Origin: Gemmata sp. | GTDB taxonomy: Bacteria > Planctomycetota > Planctomycetia > Gemmatales > Gemmataceae | Direction: 5' to 3' | Assembly: GCA_022843445.1 (NCBI GenBank) | Contig: JALHNS010000016.1 | Span: forward strand, 1 to 38,904 | Length of the DNA: 38,904 nt | Shown: positions 8,135-17,105 of the stretch, piece after piece | How the letters are laid out: the number at the start of each line of letters is the position of its first letter | Numbering within the stretch: position 1 is the first letter of the stretch | Position numbers and translations under genes: made by a program | Notes under the pieces: model-generated | Told to the model about the DNA's origin: nothing | The model's database searches: none | The model's input: the letters and a program-made list of their open reading frames with translations, nothing else

Positions 8135-8372
8135 GGCGGCCTTCCCGATACGCACGGTCTTGAATTCCGTCCGCGCCACGGCGCGGCGGCGGATCGCGCG
8201 CCGGGAACCGGATCGCCGAGAGCGGGCCGACCGCCGCGCCGTTCACCACGCAGCGGACCCTTTCCACGTCGGCCGCCCGCACCTCCCCGACCCGAACGGG
8301 TTGCGAGTGTTGTTCGTTTTCCCGCGCCAACACGGGCCGCACGCCCGCGCGCGCATTACGAACGGGTGAACC

Positions 8373-8912
8373 ATGTCCGGTCCCGAACTGATGTTGGCCG
8401 CGGCGCTCTTGTGCGCGCCGGTGGACGCTCCCGAACCGGTGCCCGCCGAGGCCGCGTGGCCCGCCGTGCGCGCCGCCGTGCACGCGCTCGCGCTCGAGTG
8501 GCAGGTGATGGACCCGCGCGAGACGCGGTACGTGTTCGCCAACCGCGCCGACTTCGCCGCCGATTTGAACCTGCTGCGCAAGCGCGTGGCGGAACTGGCC
8601 GACGCGCCCAAACTCGAGGCGTGCAAGTGGCTGCCCGAGCGCCGCGCGGTGAACGAACTGGTGCGCCAGAACCGCGCGTTCCGGTGCGAACTCGAGGCGC
8701 GCCGCCCGTGGGAGCCGGACCGCGCCGACCTGCTGCACGACGCGCTGCGCGAGGTGGACCGCCTGTACCGCCCGTGGGACGCGCTCCGCGACGCGCAGTG
8801 CGACTTCTACTACGTGACCGTGCGCCGCGCCGCGCTGAAGAAGGTGCGCGACGCGATCGGCGAAGAGGCGTTCGCGGCCGGCCGCATGCCCTACGCGATC
8901 CCGCCGCGGTAA
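8373..8912 (+). CDS. Hypothetical protein, possibly secreted
   Basis: A 179-residue protein. The N-terminus (MSGPELMLAAALLCAPVDA) has a short hydrophobic run that could be a weak signal peptide. The rest is rich in Arg/Glu/Ala with long amphipathic helices, for example DLNLLRKRVAELADAPKLE at 64-82 and a DLLHDALREVDRLYRPW region. No catalytic motif is visible. Codon third-position bias matches the neighbours, which supports real coding. An inverted repeat follows 20 bases after the stop, and the WD40-type gene comes after it. The product is not recognised. Confidence 0.7.
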   Translation: MSGPELMLAAALLCAPVDAPEPVPAEAAWPAVRAAVHALALEWQVMDPRETRYVFANRADFAADLNLLRKRVAELADAPKLEACKWLPERRAVNELVRQNRAFRCELEARRPWEPDRADLLHDALREVDRLYRPWDALRDAQCDFYYVTVRRAALKKVRDAIGEEAFAAGRMPYAIPPR

Positions 8913-8932
8913 CTGCTCCGACGAACGTCTCT

Positions 8933-9005
8933 CGGCGAACGGCCGGTGTGAACCGGCCGGTGCGCGGCGCGACAGAACCGGCCGGCTCACGCCGGCCGTT
9001 CGCCG
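8933..9005. repeat. 29-bp imperfect inverted repeat (REP-like)
   Basis: Left arm 8933-8961 and right arm 8977-9005 are complementary at 27 of 29 positions around a 15-base loop. Each arm carries the sub-palindrome CCGGCCGG. It lies between two same-strand genes, with no T-run. It may act as a transcript-end structure or be a dispersed repeat. Confidence 0.75.
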
Positions 9006-9092
9006 CGCGGGCGCGCTCGGTGCTTGCACGGCACTTCCCGTTGCTGTCTCATCAAGTGCGTCGCTCCTCCCGCGTTCGTTCGGAGTGCCGCC

Positions 9093-10793
9093 ATGCGCCG
9101 GTTCGCAATCGCGTTCCTGTTGGTCGCGGGTGCCGACGACAAACCGCCCCTCGCGCACTTCGACTGCGGCGCGCACTACTATGGCGCGACCGTGTGGCGC
9201 GCCACCGCGGACGGCAAAACGCTCGTCACCATCGGCCACGAAAGCAGCCTCCGCGTGTGGGACACCGCGACCGGCAAACTCGCGCGCACGCTGTGGCTCC
9301 CTCGCGCCGCGGGCGGGAAGAACGCCGGTGCGAAACTGTGGCTCGCGCCGGACGGCAAGCGCGCCGCGGTGCCGTACTACACGCCCGAAGAGCCGCGCGG
9401 CAAACTCGCCCTGATCCCGCTCGACGACAGCGGCACCTATCGCGTGATCGGCGGCGACACGTTCGAAGTGAGCGAAGCCGCGTTCAGCCCGAACGGGAAA
9501 CTCGTGGCGACCACCGCCGGCCCCCTGCCGGTGAACGTGTGGGACACCGCGACCGGCAAGCGCGTCTCGGTGCTGAACTTCGACCCGGACCTGCGCGCCA
9601 CCGGCATCGCGTTCACACCGGACGGCACCAAGATCGCCGTCGGGTTGCCGATGGTGAACTTCAACGAGCTGAAGCGCTCCGTGATCGCGCTTTACGACAC
9701 CGCGACCGGCAAGTGGTAGAGCCAGTTCGCGTACCCGCGCGACGGCTTCCCGCGGCCGGAGTGGTCGCCGGACGGCAAACTGCTACTGGTGGCGAACAAC
9801 GGTTACGCCTTCGACGTGTTCACGCTGAAGGGCGAGCGCAAAGTGCAATTCGATTGGAAGCCCGGGGCGCACCTCACCTCGGTCGGGTTCGACGGCACCG
9901 GCCGCTGCGTGTCCGTAACGCACACGAAAACCGGGCTGAACGTGCGCGACGAATTGGCCGGGCGCGCGCGCTGCGAGGTGCGCGCCGACGACCCCGAATT
10001 CTGGCGCGCGACCGTGCTCGCCGACAAACTGCTCGTGCGCGCGGACCCGTATCGCGTGGGCTTCCGCCTGCACGACCTCGGCACCGGGAAGGAGTTGTCG
10101 CGCGTGACCGCCGACCGCTTCACCGCGTTCCGCGTGTTGGCGTGGGCGAAGACCGGGAGCGTGCTGGCGTGGGCCGACAGCGACCGCCCGTGGAACGGCC
10201 GCGACGTGCCCCCGACGGCCGCCCTCGATCTCGCCGCGCTCGCAAGCCCCACGAAGCTGCCCGACGCGCGCGTTCGCGCGCTGGAGTGGGGCAACGTCAC
10301 GCTGACGCAGGGCGACTACACCGCGAGCACGACCGTGATGGGGAAACCGGTGAAGCTGGCGTACGACGCGGAGTACGACTTCGAGACGATCGTTCACGGC
10401 ACGCTGGTGGGTCAGAAGCACGCGGTGCTGGCCTGCACCACCGGTCTGTTCGGTTACGACGCGCAAACCTGCGCGCGCACCACGAACTACAAGCCGTTCG
10501 ACGCGGCGTACCAAGTGTCGCCGTCGCCGGACGGCCGGCACTTCGCGGCGGCGGCGCACCTGCACCCGGTGGTGTCGATCTTCCGCGCGGGCGTGCCGGA
10601 CCCGGTGCTATTCGTGGTGCCGCGCGGCTCGGAGTGGGTAGCGTGGACGCCGGGCGGCGCGTGGTTCTCGTCCGAAGGCGGCACGAAGTTGGCGGGCAAG
10701 TTGGAGGACCGCGGCGCGGGCAAACTGCCGACGTTCGTGCCCTTCGACCCGAAACTGCGCGACGCGGACAAGGTGAAAGCCGCGCTGAAGTGA
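9093..10793 (+). pseudogene. Secreted WD40-like beta-propeller gene with in-frame amber codon
   Basis: The frame runs 566 codons from MRRFAIAFLLVAG, a probable signal peptide, but TAG at 9717-9719 (codon 209) interrupts it. The same frame continues with full coding character to 10793. WD40-type blades are visible before the stop (SLRVWDTATGKLARTL, VNVWDTATGKR, IALYDTATGKW) and after it (WSPDGKLLLVANNGYAFDVFTLKG, then later SPSPDGRHFAAAAHL), so the stop splits one propeller. The start has GGAG 6 bases upstream. A fragment from the ATG at 9789 could be re-initiated but would lack the signal peptide. It is either a recent nonsense mutation, a sequencing error, or true truncation to 208 residues. 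Confidence 0.8.
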
Positions 10794-10799
10794 ATTCGG

Positions 10800-10852
10800 T
10801 TGCAATCGACGAATACCTTTGCTTGTATGGTGGGACGCTCAGAGACCCACCA
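10800..10852 (+). promoter_or_regulatory. Promoter-like boxes and hairpin abutting the kinase start codon
   Basis: TTGCAA at 10800-10805 and TTGTAT at 10823-10828 are 17 bases apart. TGGTGGG at 10828-10834 pairs with CCCACCA at 10846-10852, and the ATG follows at 10853. The hairpin replaces a Shine-Dalgarno, so it could be an operator or a structure controlling translation. The boxes are weak matches. Confidence 0.3.
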
Positions 10853-12664
10853 ATGCCAACCGCGCACGAAGCCACTCCCGAACCTGACGCACAAGGGACA
10901 GTCGATAGCAACCGCACGAGAAATGCGCGGGTAGGTGATCTGGCGTTCCCGCAAGGTTTTGAACGGTTGTGGTACTGCGGCAGCGGCGGAATGGGGATCG
11001 TGTACGCCGCGCACGACAAGCGCCTGAACCGTCTTGTCGCGGTGAAGTTGCTCAAGAACGACGTGCCGACGGACCCCTTCGCGCGGCGGTTCCAGCAAGA
11101 GACCCGGATCGCGGCCGGCCTCCAGCACCCCGGGATCGTTCCGGTTTACGAAGCCGGGGAATTGCCCGACGGTCGCCCGTACATGGTCATGAAACTCGTT
11201 CGAGGGCGCACGCCCGACGAAAAGGGGCGCACGCTCCGGGACGAACTGCACGAGCGCGGGCCCGATCTGAGTTCGTCACAGGAGCGGTTTCTCCCCATCT
11301 TTGAGTCCATCGTTCGGACCGTGGCCTATGCGCACACGAAAGACACGATTCACCGCGATTTAAAGCCGTCGAACGTTATGGTCGGTGAGCACGGCGAAGT
11401 GTATGTGACCGATTGGGGGCTGGGAAAAGATCAAAGCGCACCGGCAGCGGGCGAGCGCGAATTGACAATCCCCGGCCAAGCCATTGGCACGCCGGCGTAC
11501 ATGGCCCCGGAACAGGCGAAGGGGCAGCGCGCCGCAGCAACCGCCGACGTATTCGGACTCGGCGCGATCTTGTGTCACATCCTGACCGGCGAGCCGCCGT
11601 TTCGGGCGTACGAACCGCTCATGCAAGCGGCCGCGGGTGACGTGCAAGACGCGCACGCGCGCCTCGACCAGTCCGGGGGCGATCCCGAACTCGTCGCCAT
11701 CGCCAAGCGCTGCCTCGACCCGAACCCGGAGGTGCGGTTCGAGAACGCGGGGGCCCTCGCGCGGGAACTCGATAAGTGGCGCGAGGCACTCGCCCGCCGG
11801 ATGACCAGTTGCTTCATCGACGACGCGAAGCGAACCGCACGGGCGGAAACGGAATCCGAATTGCAGCGGGAGCGAGCGGAGCGCGAGGCGACGGAGCGCA
11901 AGTTGCGCGAACTGAATTTGAAGGTCGCGCACCGCCAGTACGAGCGCGCCGCCGCGGGCGAAGGGCTGGTGTTTGAAACCCATGCCGTTCCGCCGAACAC
12001 GCCCGGCGTCCCCGAGTTGCGCGTCCTGCGGCGCGGGCTCCAGATTTTCGTTCCGCCCGACGCGCTCCGCGGTGAGGGTCCGTTGGCGGCCGTCTGGCGC
12101 TGCGTGTACGACGGCGACATCGAAGCCGCGCTGGGCAATTACGACGCCGCGCGGCGCGCCTACGAAGCGGCTCAAGAGCGCGCGAACTTGGAGTTCGAAC
12201 GGGTTCAAGAGCGCCAGAGCGGTCTGGTGTTCGGGGACGATGACGGCGAACACGATCCGGTGTTCGACGCCGAGTGTTTTGCCGCGCACCGGGTGCGCTG
12301 GATCAGCGCGCTGAAGTTGAGCGATCTCGCGATGTGGGAGGGTAAGACGGCCGAGATGCGTGCCGAATACTCCAGAGCGAAACTGTGGCTCGAGACGGGA
12401 AAAACGCTCTACCCGCAACGGAGCGATTGCATTCGAGATTACGTCGTGTGCTGCACCATTCCTGCCCAACTCGCGGCAGATCGCGCGAAACCCGCTCAAG
12501 CAACGAAAGCGTATCAGGAGCTGCGCGAACTACTGAAAGAGTTTCCCGACCTCGCGCGCGAGGCGGCATTCGTTCGGGAACAATTGGACGCCCTCCAAGA
12601 AAAAGTTCCGATCACGACGACACCGCGCCGCGAGCAACACGGCTACAACGTGTCGGCCGACTGA
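10853..12664 (+). CDS. Soluble Ser/Thr protein kinase with C-terminal helical region
   Basis: A 603-residue protein. Residues 38-325 form a Hanks-type kinase: glycine loop CGSGGMGIV at 42-50, VAVK with Lys65, catalytic IHRDLKPSN at 166-174, DWG at 187-189 in place of DFG (common in planctomycete kinases), and GTPAYMAPE at 212-220. All key catalytic residues are present. Residues about 330-365 are highly charged (RTARAETESELQRERAERE), probably coiled coil. The last 200 residues are helical, with patterns resembling tetratricopeptide repeats (AALGNYDAARRAYEAAQERA). There is no transmembrane helix, so it is cytoplasmic, unlike many bacterial PknB-type kinases. Codon choice is somewhat less GC-biased than in its neighbours. 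The upstream open frame is Arg-rich shadow and was excluded; the start is the ATG directly after the hairpin. Confidence 0.93.
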   Translation: MPTAHEATPEPDAQGTVDSNRTRNARVGDLAFPQGFERLWYCGSGGMGIVYAAHDKRLNRLVAVKLLKNDVPTDPFARRFQQETRIAAGLQHPGIVPVYEAGELPDGRPYMVMKLVRGRTPDEKGRTLRDELHERGPDLSSSQERFLPIFESIVRTVAYAHTKDTIHRDLKPSNVMVGEHGEVYVTDWGLGKDQSAPAAGERELTIPGQAIGTPAYMAPEQAKGQRAAATADVFGLGAILCHILTGEPPFRAYEPLMQAAAGDVQDAHARLDQSGGDPELVAIAKRCLDPNPEVRFENAGALARELDKWREALARRMTSCFIDDAKRTARAETESELQRERAEREATERKLRELNLKVAHRQYERAAAGEGLVFETHAVPPNTPGVPELRVLRRGLQIFVPPDALRGEGPLAAVWRCVYDGDIEAALGNYDAARRAYEAAQERANLEFERVQERQSGLVFGDDDGEHDPVFDAECFAAHRVRWISALKLSDLAMWEGKTAEMRAEYSRAKLWLETGKTLYPQRSDCIRDYVVCCTIPAQLAADRAKPAQATKAYQELRELLKEFPDLAREAAFVREQLDALQEKVPITTTPRREQHGYNVSAD

Positions 12665-12703
12665 CCTTTCGCTCCCCGCGCGCACCCGGCACAATACGCG
12701 GGT

Positions 12704-13933
12704 ATGCGCATCCTCCACACCGCCGACTGGCACCTCGGCGACCGGCTCGGCCGGATCGACCGCACCGACGACCTGCGCCGCGCCGTCGAGCGCGTCGCCA
12801 AGCACTGCCACGAACAGAAGGCCGACGTGCTCCTCGTCGCCGGCGACCTGTTCAGCGAACTCGCGCGCCCCGACGGCCTCCGCGACACCATCCGCCACTG
12901 GCAAGACGTGTTCCACCCCTTCCTCGAAGGCGGCGGAACGATCCTCACGCTCACCGGCAACCACGACAACGAGAGCTTCTGCCAAACGCTCGTGAGCGCC
13001 ATGAACCTCGCGTCGCCCACCGTGGGCCGGCCCGGCGAAGTGGTGCCGCCGGGCCGCTTGTACCTCGCGGCCGAACCCACGTTCCTGCGCCTCGAAGACC
13101 GCGAGCGCGGCTTCCCGGTGCAGTTCGTGCTCATGCCGTACCCCACGCCGGCCCGGTTCCTGCGCGGCGAAGGCGGCCTCAAGTACGGCAGCCCGGACGA
13201 GAAGAACAAGTTGCTCGTGCGGGCGTGGGCCGACGAATTGCAGCGCATCCGCAATCACGAGAAGTACGACCAGAGCGCGCCCGCGGTGCTCGGCGCGCAC
13301 GTCCACCTGCACGGCTCGAACGTGGGGCCGAGCCTGTTCCGCATCACCGAAGAGGAAGACGTGGTGGTGCAGGGCGCGGACCTCCCGCGGCAGTTCGATT
13401 ACATCGCGCTGGGCCACATCCACAAGCCGCAGTACCTCGGCGAACCGCACTGCCGCTATTCCGGCAGCATCGAGCGCATGGACCTCGGCGAACAGGCCGA
13501 CCAAAAGGGCGTCGTTTTGGTCGAACTCGGCCCAGACGGCCGGAACAGCGAACCGGAAGTGCTGCCGCTACCCGCGACGCCCATTTACGAAGTGACGGTC
13601 CGCGAACCGAGCGAAGACCTACCGCGGCTGCGCACCGAGTACGCGAACGCGAAGAACGATCTGGTTTCGCTCCAAATTCGCTACACCGCGGGCACGGACA
13701 ACCTCGAAGACGTGTTGCGCGAACTGGACCGCATCTTCCCGCGGTGGTACGCGCGCGACTGGAAGGAAACCGGCGCGCTCGGCCCAGCGCTCAGCACCGA
13801 ACCCGGCGCGCCGGGCAAAGGGTTCGCGGAAACCGTGCGCGACTACTTGGGCCAAGAGTTGATCCAACACGACGAAACCGAACGCGACGCCATCCTGCGC
13901 ATCGCGGACGATTTGTTGAAGGACATGGAATAG
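12704..13933 (+). CDS. sbcD: DNA repair exonuclease subunit SbcD (Mre11-like)
   Basis: A 409-residue nuclease subunit. Phosphoesterase motifs are in order: HTADWHLG at 5-12 (Asp8, His10), GDLF at 47-50, GNHDN at 85-89, GAHVHLHG at about 197-204 and GHIHKP at 237-242. In the SbcCD complex this subunit cuts hairpins and processes double-strand break ends, using Mn2+. The C-terminal 130 residues would hold the capping domain and the helix that binds SbcC. The next gene, sbcC, begins 3 bases after its stop, so the two are clearly one operon. The ATG starts the first beta strand directly, as usual in the family. Confidence 0.95.
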   Translation: MRILHTADWHLGDRLGRIDRTDDLRRAVERVAKHCHEQKADVLLVAGDLFSELARPDGLRDTIRHWQDVFHPFLEGGGTILTLTGNHDNESFCQTLVSAMNLASPTVGRPGEVVPPGRLYLAAEPTFLRLEDRERGFPVQFVLMPYPTPARFLRGEGGLKYGSPDEKNKLLVRAWADELQRIRNHEKYDQSAPAVLGAHVHLHGSNVGPSLFRITEEEDVVVQGADLPRQFDYIALGHIHKPQYLGEPHCRYSGSIERMDLGEQADQKGVVLVELGPDGRNSEPEVLPLPATPIYEVTVREPSEDLPRLRTEYANAKNDLVSLQIRYTAGTDNLEDVLRELDRIFPRWYARDWKETGALGPALSTEPGAPGKGFAETVRDYLGQELIQHDETERDAILRIADDLLKDME

Positions 13934-13936
13934 GCG

Positions 13937-16900
13937 ATGATCCCGCAACGCATCAAGATGTCCGGGTTCCTGTCGTACAAAGACGAGCAGGAAATCCGGT
14001 TCGACGAGGCCCCGCTGTGGATGCTCTCCGGCACCAACGGCAGCGGGAAATCCAGCGTATTCGACGCGGTCACGTTCGCGCTCTTCGGCCACCACCGCGG
14101 CGGCAGTCAGAGCGCCATTGAGTTAATCAATAAAGAATCCGCGACGCTCACTGTGGAATTCGATTTCACCAGTGAGAAACAGTTGTATCGCATTCGGCGC
14201 ACGGTGAAGCGCCAGAAGAACGACAAGATCGCCAGTACACAGCAAGTGTTGAAACGCACTCATAGTGAGATTGTGAGTGAGGCGTGGGAAGCGATTTCCG
14301 GCACCGAGTATAAAGCGAAATTCGACGCATGGATTAAAGACAAGATCGGCCTCGATTACGAGACATTTACATCCTCAGTTCTGTTGCTTCAGGGCAAATC
14401 GGAAAAGCTCCTCGACAGCACCCCGGCCGGGCGCGCGGGCGTGCTCGCGCGCATCGTGGACCTCGAGCGCTACCAAAAGCTGCACGGCAAGGCCGACGAG
14501 AAGCGCCGCGCGCTCAAGGGCGAACTGGAAGGCATCGCCAACCAACTCGAAGGCATCCGCGACGTGAGCGAAGAGGAGTACGCGGAGGCGCAGGCGCAGA
14601 TCGTTTCGGCCGAAGCCGCCCGCGACACGGCGCAAGAGCGCATTGATACACTCGTCGCGCTCGAACAGCGCGCGCGGAACTGGTCCGGGATTCAGACGAA
14701 GCTCGCCGGGTTCCGCGCGAAGCTGACCGAAGCGGAGAAGTTGCTCGGCTCCGCGCTCACCATTCAGCAGCAGTACGAACGGTACAGCGAACTAAAAGCG
14801 GTGATGCCGGCGGTGAGCACGATCGTCACCGAACGCGGGCGCGTGAACGAGAGCGAGCGCAAGACCGAAACACTCACCAAGGCGCGCGCCGCCGCGTCCG
14901 AAAAGCGCGACAAGATCGAGCACGCGCTCGATCAACTGCGCACCAAACTCGGCAAGCTCAAGAAGGCGCTCGCGGAAGACGAGGCCAAGAAATCCAAGCT
15001 CGAAACGCGGCTCCGCGAACTCGCGGGCGTTCTGGAAAAGGTGCGCGTCGTTGACGACGCCGAGGCCGAACTGAAACGCCTCGACGACGAGGTGAAGCGC
15101 CTCCCCGCGGACCCGGACGGCGCGGTGCGCGCGCTTCAGAGCGAGCAAGAGCGGCTCGCGCTGCTCGCGCAGCACGTCGCGCTTCTGGAGCGCCTGCACC
15201 AAGACCGGTCCGAACTGACGAAGGTGGTCGCGGCGGAGAAGACCGCCCGCGCGGACGAGGCGCGCCTCAAGGCCGAAGGCGTGAAGGCGAAGGGCGAGTT
15301 CGCGCAACTGGAAACGAAAGCGAAGGCCGCACGCGAGGACCGCGCCGCGAAGGACAGCGCCGCGGCCGAGGCCCGCGCGCTCGCGCGGCAGGCGCGCGAA
15401 CTGGCGAACGAGTTCACCACCCTCACCGGCGAAACGAAATGCCGGGCGTGCGGCCAGCCGCTCACGCCGGCTCACTTCGCCAAGGAAAAGAAGGACCGCG
15501 AGACCGCCGCCGTTGCCGCCGAGAAGAAGGAAAAGGAACTCGCGGCGGCCGCGAGTTCGGCCCGGAAGCTCGAAGACGAACTGACCACGAAAGAGGCGAG
15601 CGAGCGCGAGCGACTGAACAAGTTGCGCGACGACTGGAAGGACGCGGACGCGACCGTGAAGCGCACCGCGCTGGACGCGAAGCGGCTCACGGAATCGTGC
15701 CGGCAAACGTATTTCGCGCTGCCGCAAGAGTACAAGGACAAACTCGGTGCGGGCGAACCGGCGGATTGGTCCGCGGTGACGTACCCGGACCGGCACGACA
15801 TCACGGAACTGAACAAGCAAGCCGGCGGGATCGACGGCGTGAAGCGCAAGTTAAAGGTCGCGCAAGAAGAAGCCGCGAAGGCTCAGGCGCTGCGCGCGAA
15901 GGTGGAATCGGCGCGCGAGCGCCTCGCGCGCGCGAAGCAGGCGCTGCCCGCGGGCGACCCGGTCGCGCTGCGCCAAGAGTACGCGTCGAAGCAGGCCGAC
16001 GAGAAATCCCTCGCGGACACCATCGCCGCGGGAAAGAAGGAGATCACTTCGACCGAAACGGACAGCGATCGCGGGCAGCGCGCGCTGAGCGAAACCGATC
16101 GCGAACTCACTGAAATCGCGGGCAAGTTGCACACCGAAGAGGTGAGCCGCAACCAGAGCCGCGAGAGCATCGAGCGCGCGAAGAAGGCGCTGCCGGCCGC
16201 GTGGCAGCAACCGCTCGAAGTGGCCGGGTTCGCGGACCGCTCGAAGTGGCAAGACGAACTCGACCTGCTCACGCGCAACAACATCGAAGCGCAGTTCACG
16301 CGCCTGCAAGCGGCTCGCGGCGGTCTGGATTCGGTGCGCGCGGACATCGCGCTGCTCGAAGGCGAGGCCGAAGCGTTCCCGGCCACCGACCGCCGTAACC
16401 CGGACGAAGTGCGGGCCGAGATCGCGGACGCGCGCAAGGCACTCGACGCCCGCAACAGCGAACTCCTCGACGCACAGGGCAAAAAGCGCCTGCTGGACGG
16501 CTACCTGCAGCAGCGCGGCGAACTCGGCGTGCGGTACAAGGCGGTGGACGCGGAGCACAACCGGCACAAGTTGCTCGCGGAGCTGCTCGGCCGCGACCGG
16601 TTGCAGCGGCACCTCGTGCGCCGCGCGGAGCGGCAGATCGTGGACTACGCGAACGCGGTGCTGGACCGGCTGAGCGGCGGGCAACTGTTCCTGAAACTGG
16701 TGGAGGCCGAAGCCGGCACCGACAAGGCGCTGGACTTGGAGTGCGCGAACCGCGTGACCGGCGGGAGCGCGATCAACGTGGCGTTCCTGAGCGGGAGCCA
16801 GCGGTTCCGCGTCGCGGTGGCGCTCGCGTTGGGCATCGGGCAGTACGCGAGCAAGCAGCACCGGCCGATCGAGAGCGTGATTATCGACGAGGGCTTCGGC

Positions 16901-17074
16901 TGCTTGGACCGCGCGGGCCGTCAGGTGATGATTCAGGAACTGCAAAACCTCCGCGGCCACCTGCACTGCATCCTGCTGGTGAGCCACCAAGAGGAGTTCG
17001 CCGACGCCTTCCCCGACGGCTACCGCTTCGAACTGCACGAAGGGGCAACGCGCGTGAGCCGCTTCGTGCGGTGA
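13937..17074 (+). CDS. sbcC: DNA repair ATPase SbcC (Rad50-like)
   Basis: A 1045-residue SMC-like ATPase. Walker A is GTNGSGKSS at 32-40. Two long coiled-coil arms flank a zinc hook with CRAC (Cys502 and Cys505). The C-terminal ATPase half has the signature FLSGSQRFRVAVALALG at about 949, in which LSGSQ replaces the LSGGE type, and Walker B IESVIIDEGFGCLD at about 977. The protein dimerises by the zinc hook and gates the SbcD nuclease. Bases 14110-14400 (codons about 58-155) use clearly more AT-ending codons than the rest of the gene, although the frame is intact. Confidence 0.95.
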   Translation: MIPQRIKMSGFLSYKDEQEIRFDEAPLWMLSGTNGSGKSSVFDAVTFALFGHHRGGSQSAIELINKESATLTVEFDFTSEKQLYRIRRTVKRQKNDKIASTQQVLKRTHSEIVSEAWEAISGTEYKAKFDAWIKDKIGLDYETFTSSVLLLQGKSEKLLDSTPAGRAGVLARIVDLERYQKLHGKADEKRRALKGELEGIANQLEGIRDVSEEEYAEAQAQIVSAEAARDTAQERIDTLVALEQRARNWSGIQTKLAGFRAKLTEAEKLLGSALTIQQQYERYSELKAVMPAVSTIVTERGRVNESERKTETLTKARAAASEKRDKIEHALDQLRTKLGKLKKALAEDEAKKSKLETRLRELAGVLEKVRVVDDAEAELKRLDDEVKRLPADPDGAVRALQSEQERLALLAQHVALLERLHQDRSELTKVVAAEKTARADEARLKAEGVKAKGEFAQLETKAKAAREDRAAKDSAAAEARALARQARELANEFTTLTGETKCRACGQPLTPAHFAKEKKDRETAAVAAEKKEKELAAAASSARKLEDELTTKEASERERLNKLRDDWKDADATVKRTALDAKRLTESCRQTYFALPQEYKDKLGAGEPADWSAVTYPDRHDITELNKQAGGIDGVKRKLKVAQEEAAKAQALRAKVESARERLARAKQALPAGDPVALRQEYASKQADEKSLADTIAAGKKEITSTETDSDRGQRALSETDRELTEIAGKLHTEEVSRNQSRESIERAKKALPAAWQQPLEVAGFADRSKWQDELDLLTRNNIEAQFTRLQAARGGLDSVRADIALLEGEAEAFPATDRRNPDEVRAEIADARKALDARNSELLDAQGKKRLLDGYLQQRGELGVRYKAVDAEHNRHKLLAELLGRDRLQRHLVRRAERQIVDYANAVLDRLSGGQLFLKLVEAEAGTDKALDLECANRVTGGSAINVAFLSGSQRFRVAVALALGIGQYASKQHRPIESVIIDEGFGCLDRAGRQVMIQELQNLRGHLHCILLVSHQEEFADAFPDGYRFELHEGATRVSRFVR

Positions 17075-17105
17075 GGCGACCACAAACCACCACGGAGGGT
17101 GAATC

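Larger units (their letters stand above)
7895..8372. other. 478-bp intergenic region between divergent genes
   Basis: The region separates the secreted protein gene (-) from the hypothetical gene at 8373 (+). It contains a 10-bp GC hairpin at 8075-8101 and a promoter-like site at 8106-8134. The remaining 238 bases before 8373 hold only Arg/Pro-rich open frames without coding character. No tRNA-like or riboswitch-like fold was recognised by eye. Confidence 0.5.

Noticed and set aside
8132-10852. Very long open frame leading into the kinase
   Set aside because: The upstream part is Arg-rich and out of frame with the genes at 8373 and 9093; the kinase begins at 10853.
13937-17074. LSGSQ signature of SbcC as a novelty
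   Set aside because: It is a conservative variant; I recall similar ones in other SbcC proteins, so it is not reported as unusual.
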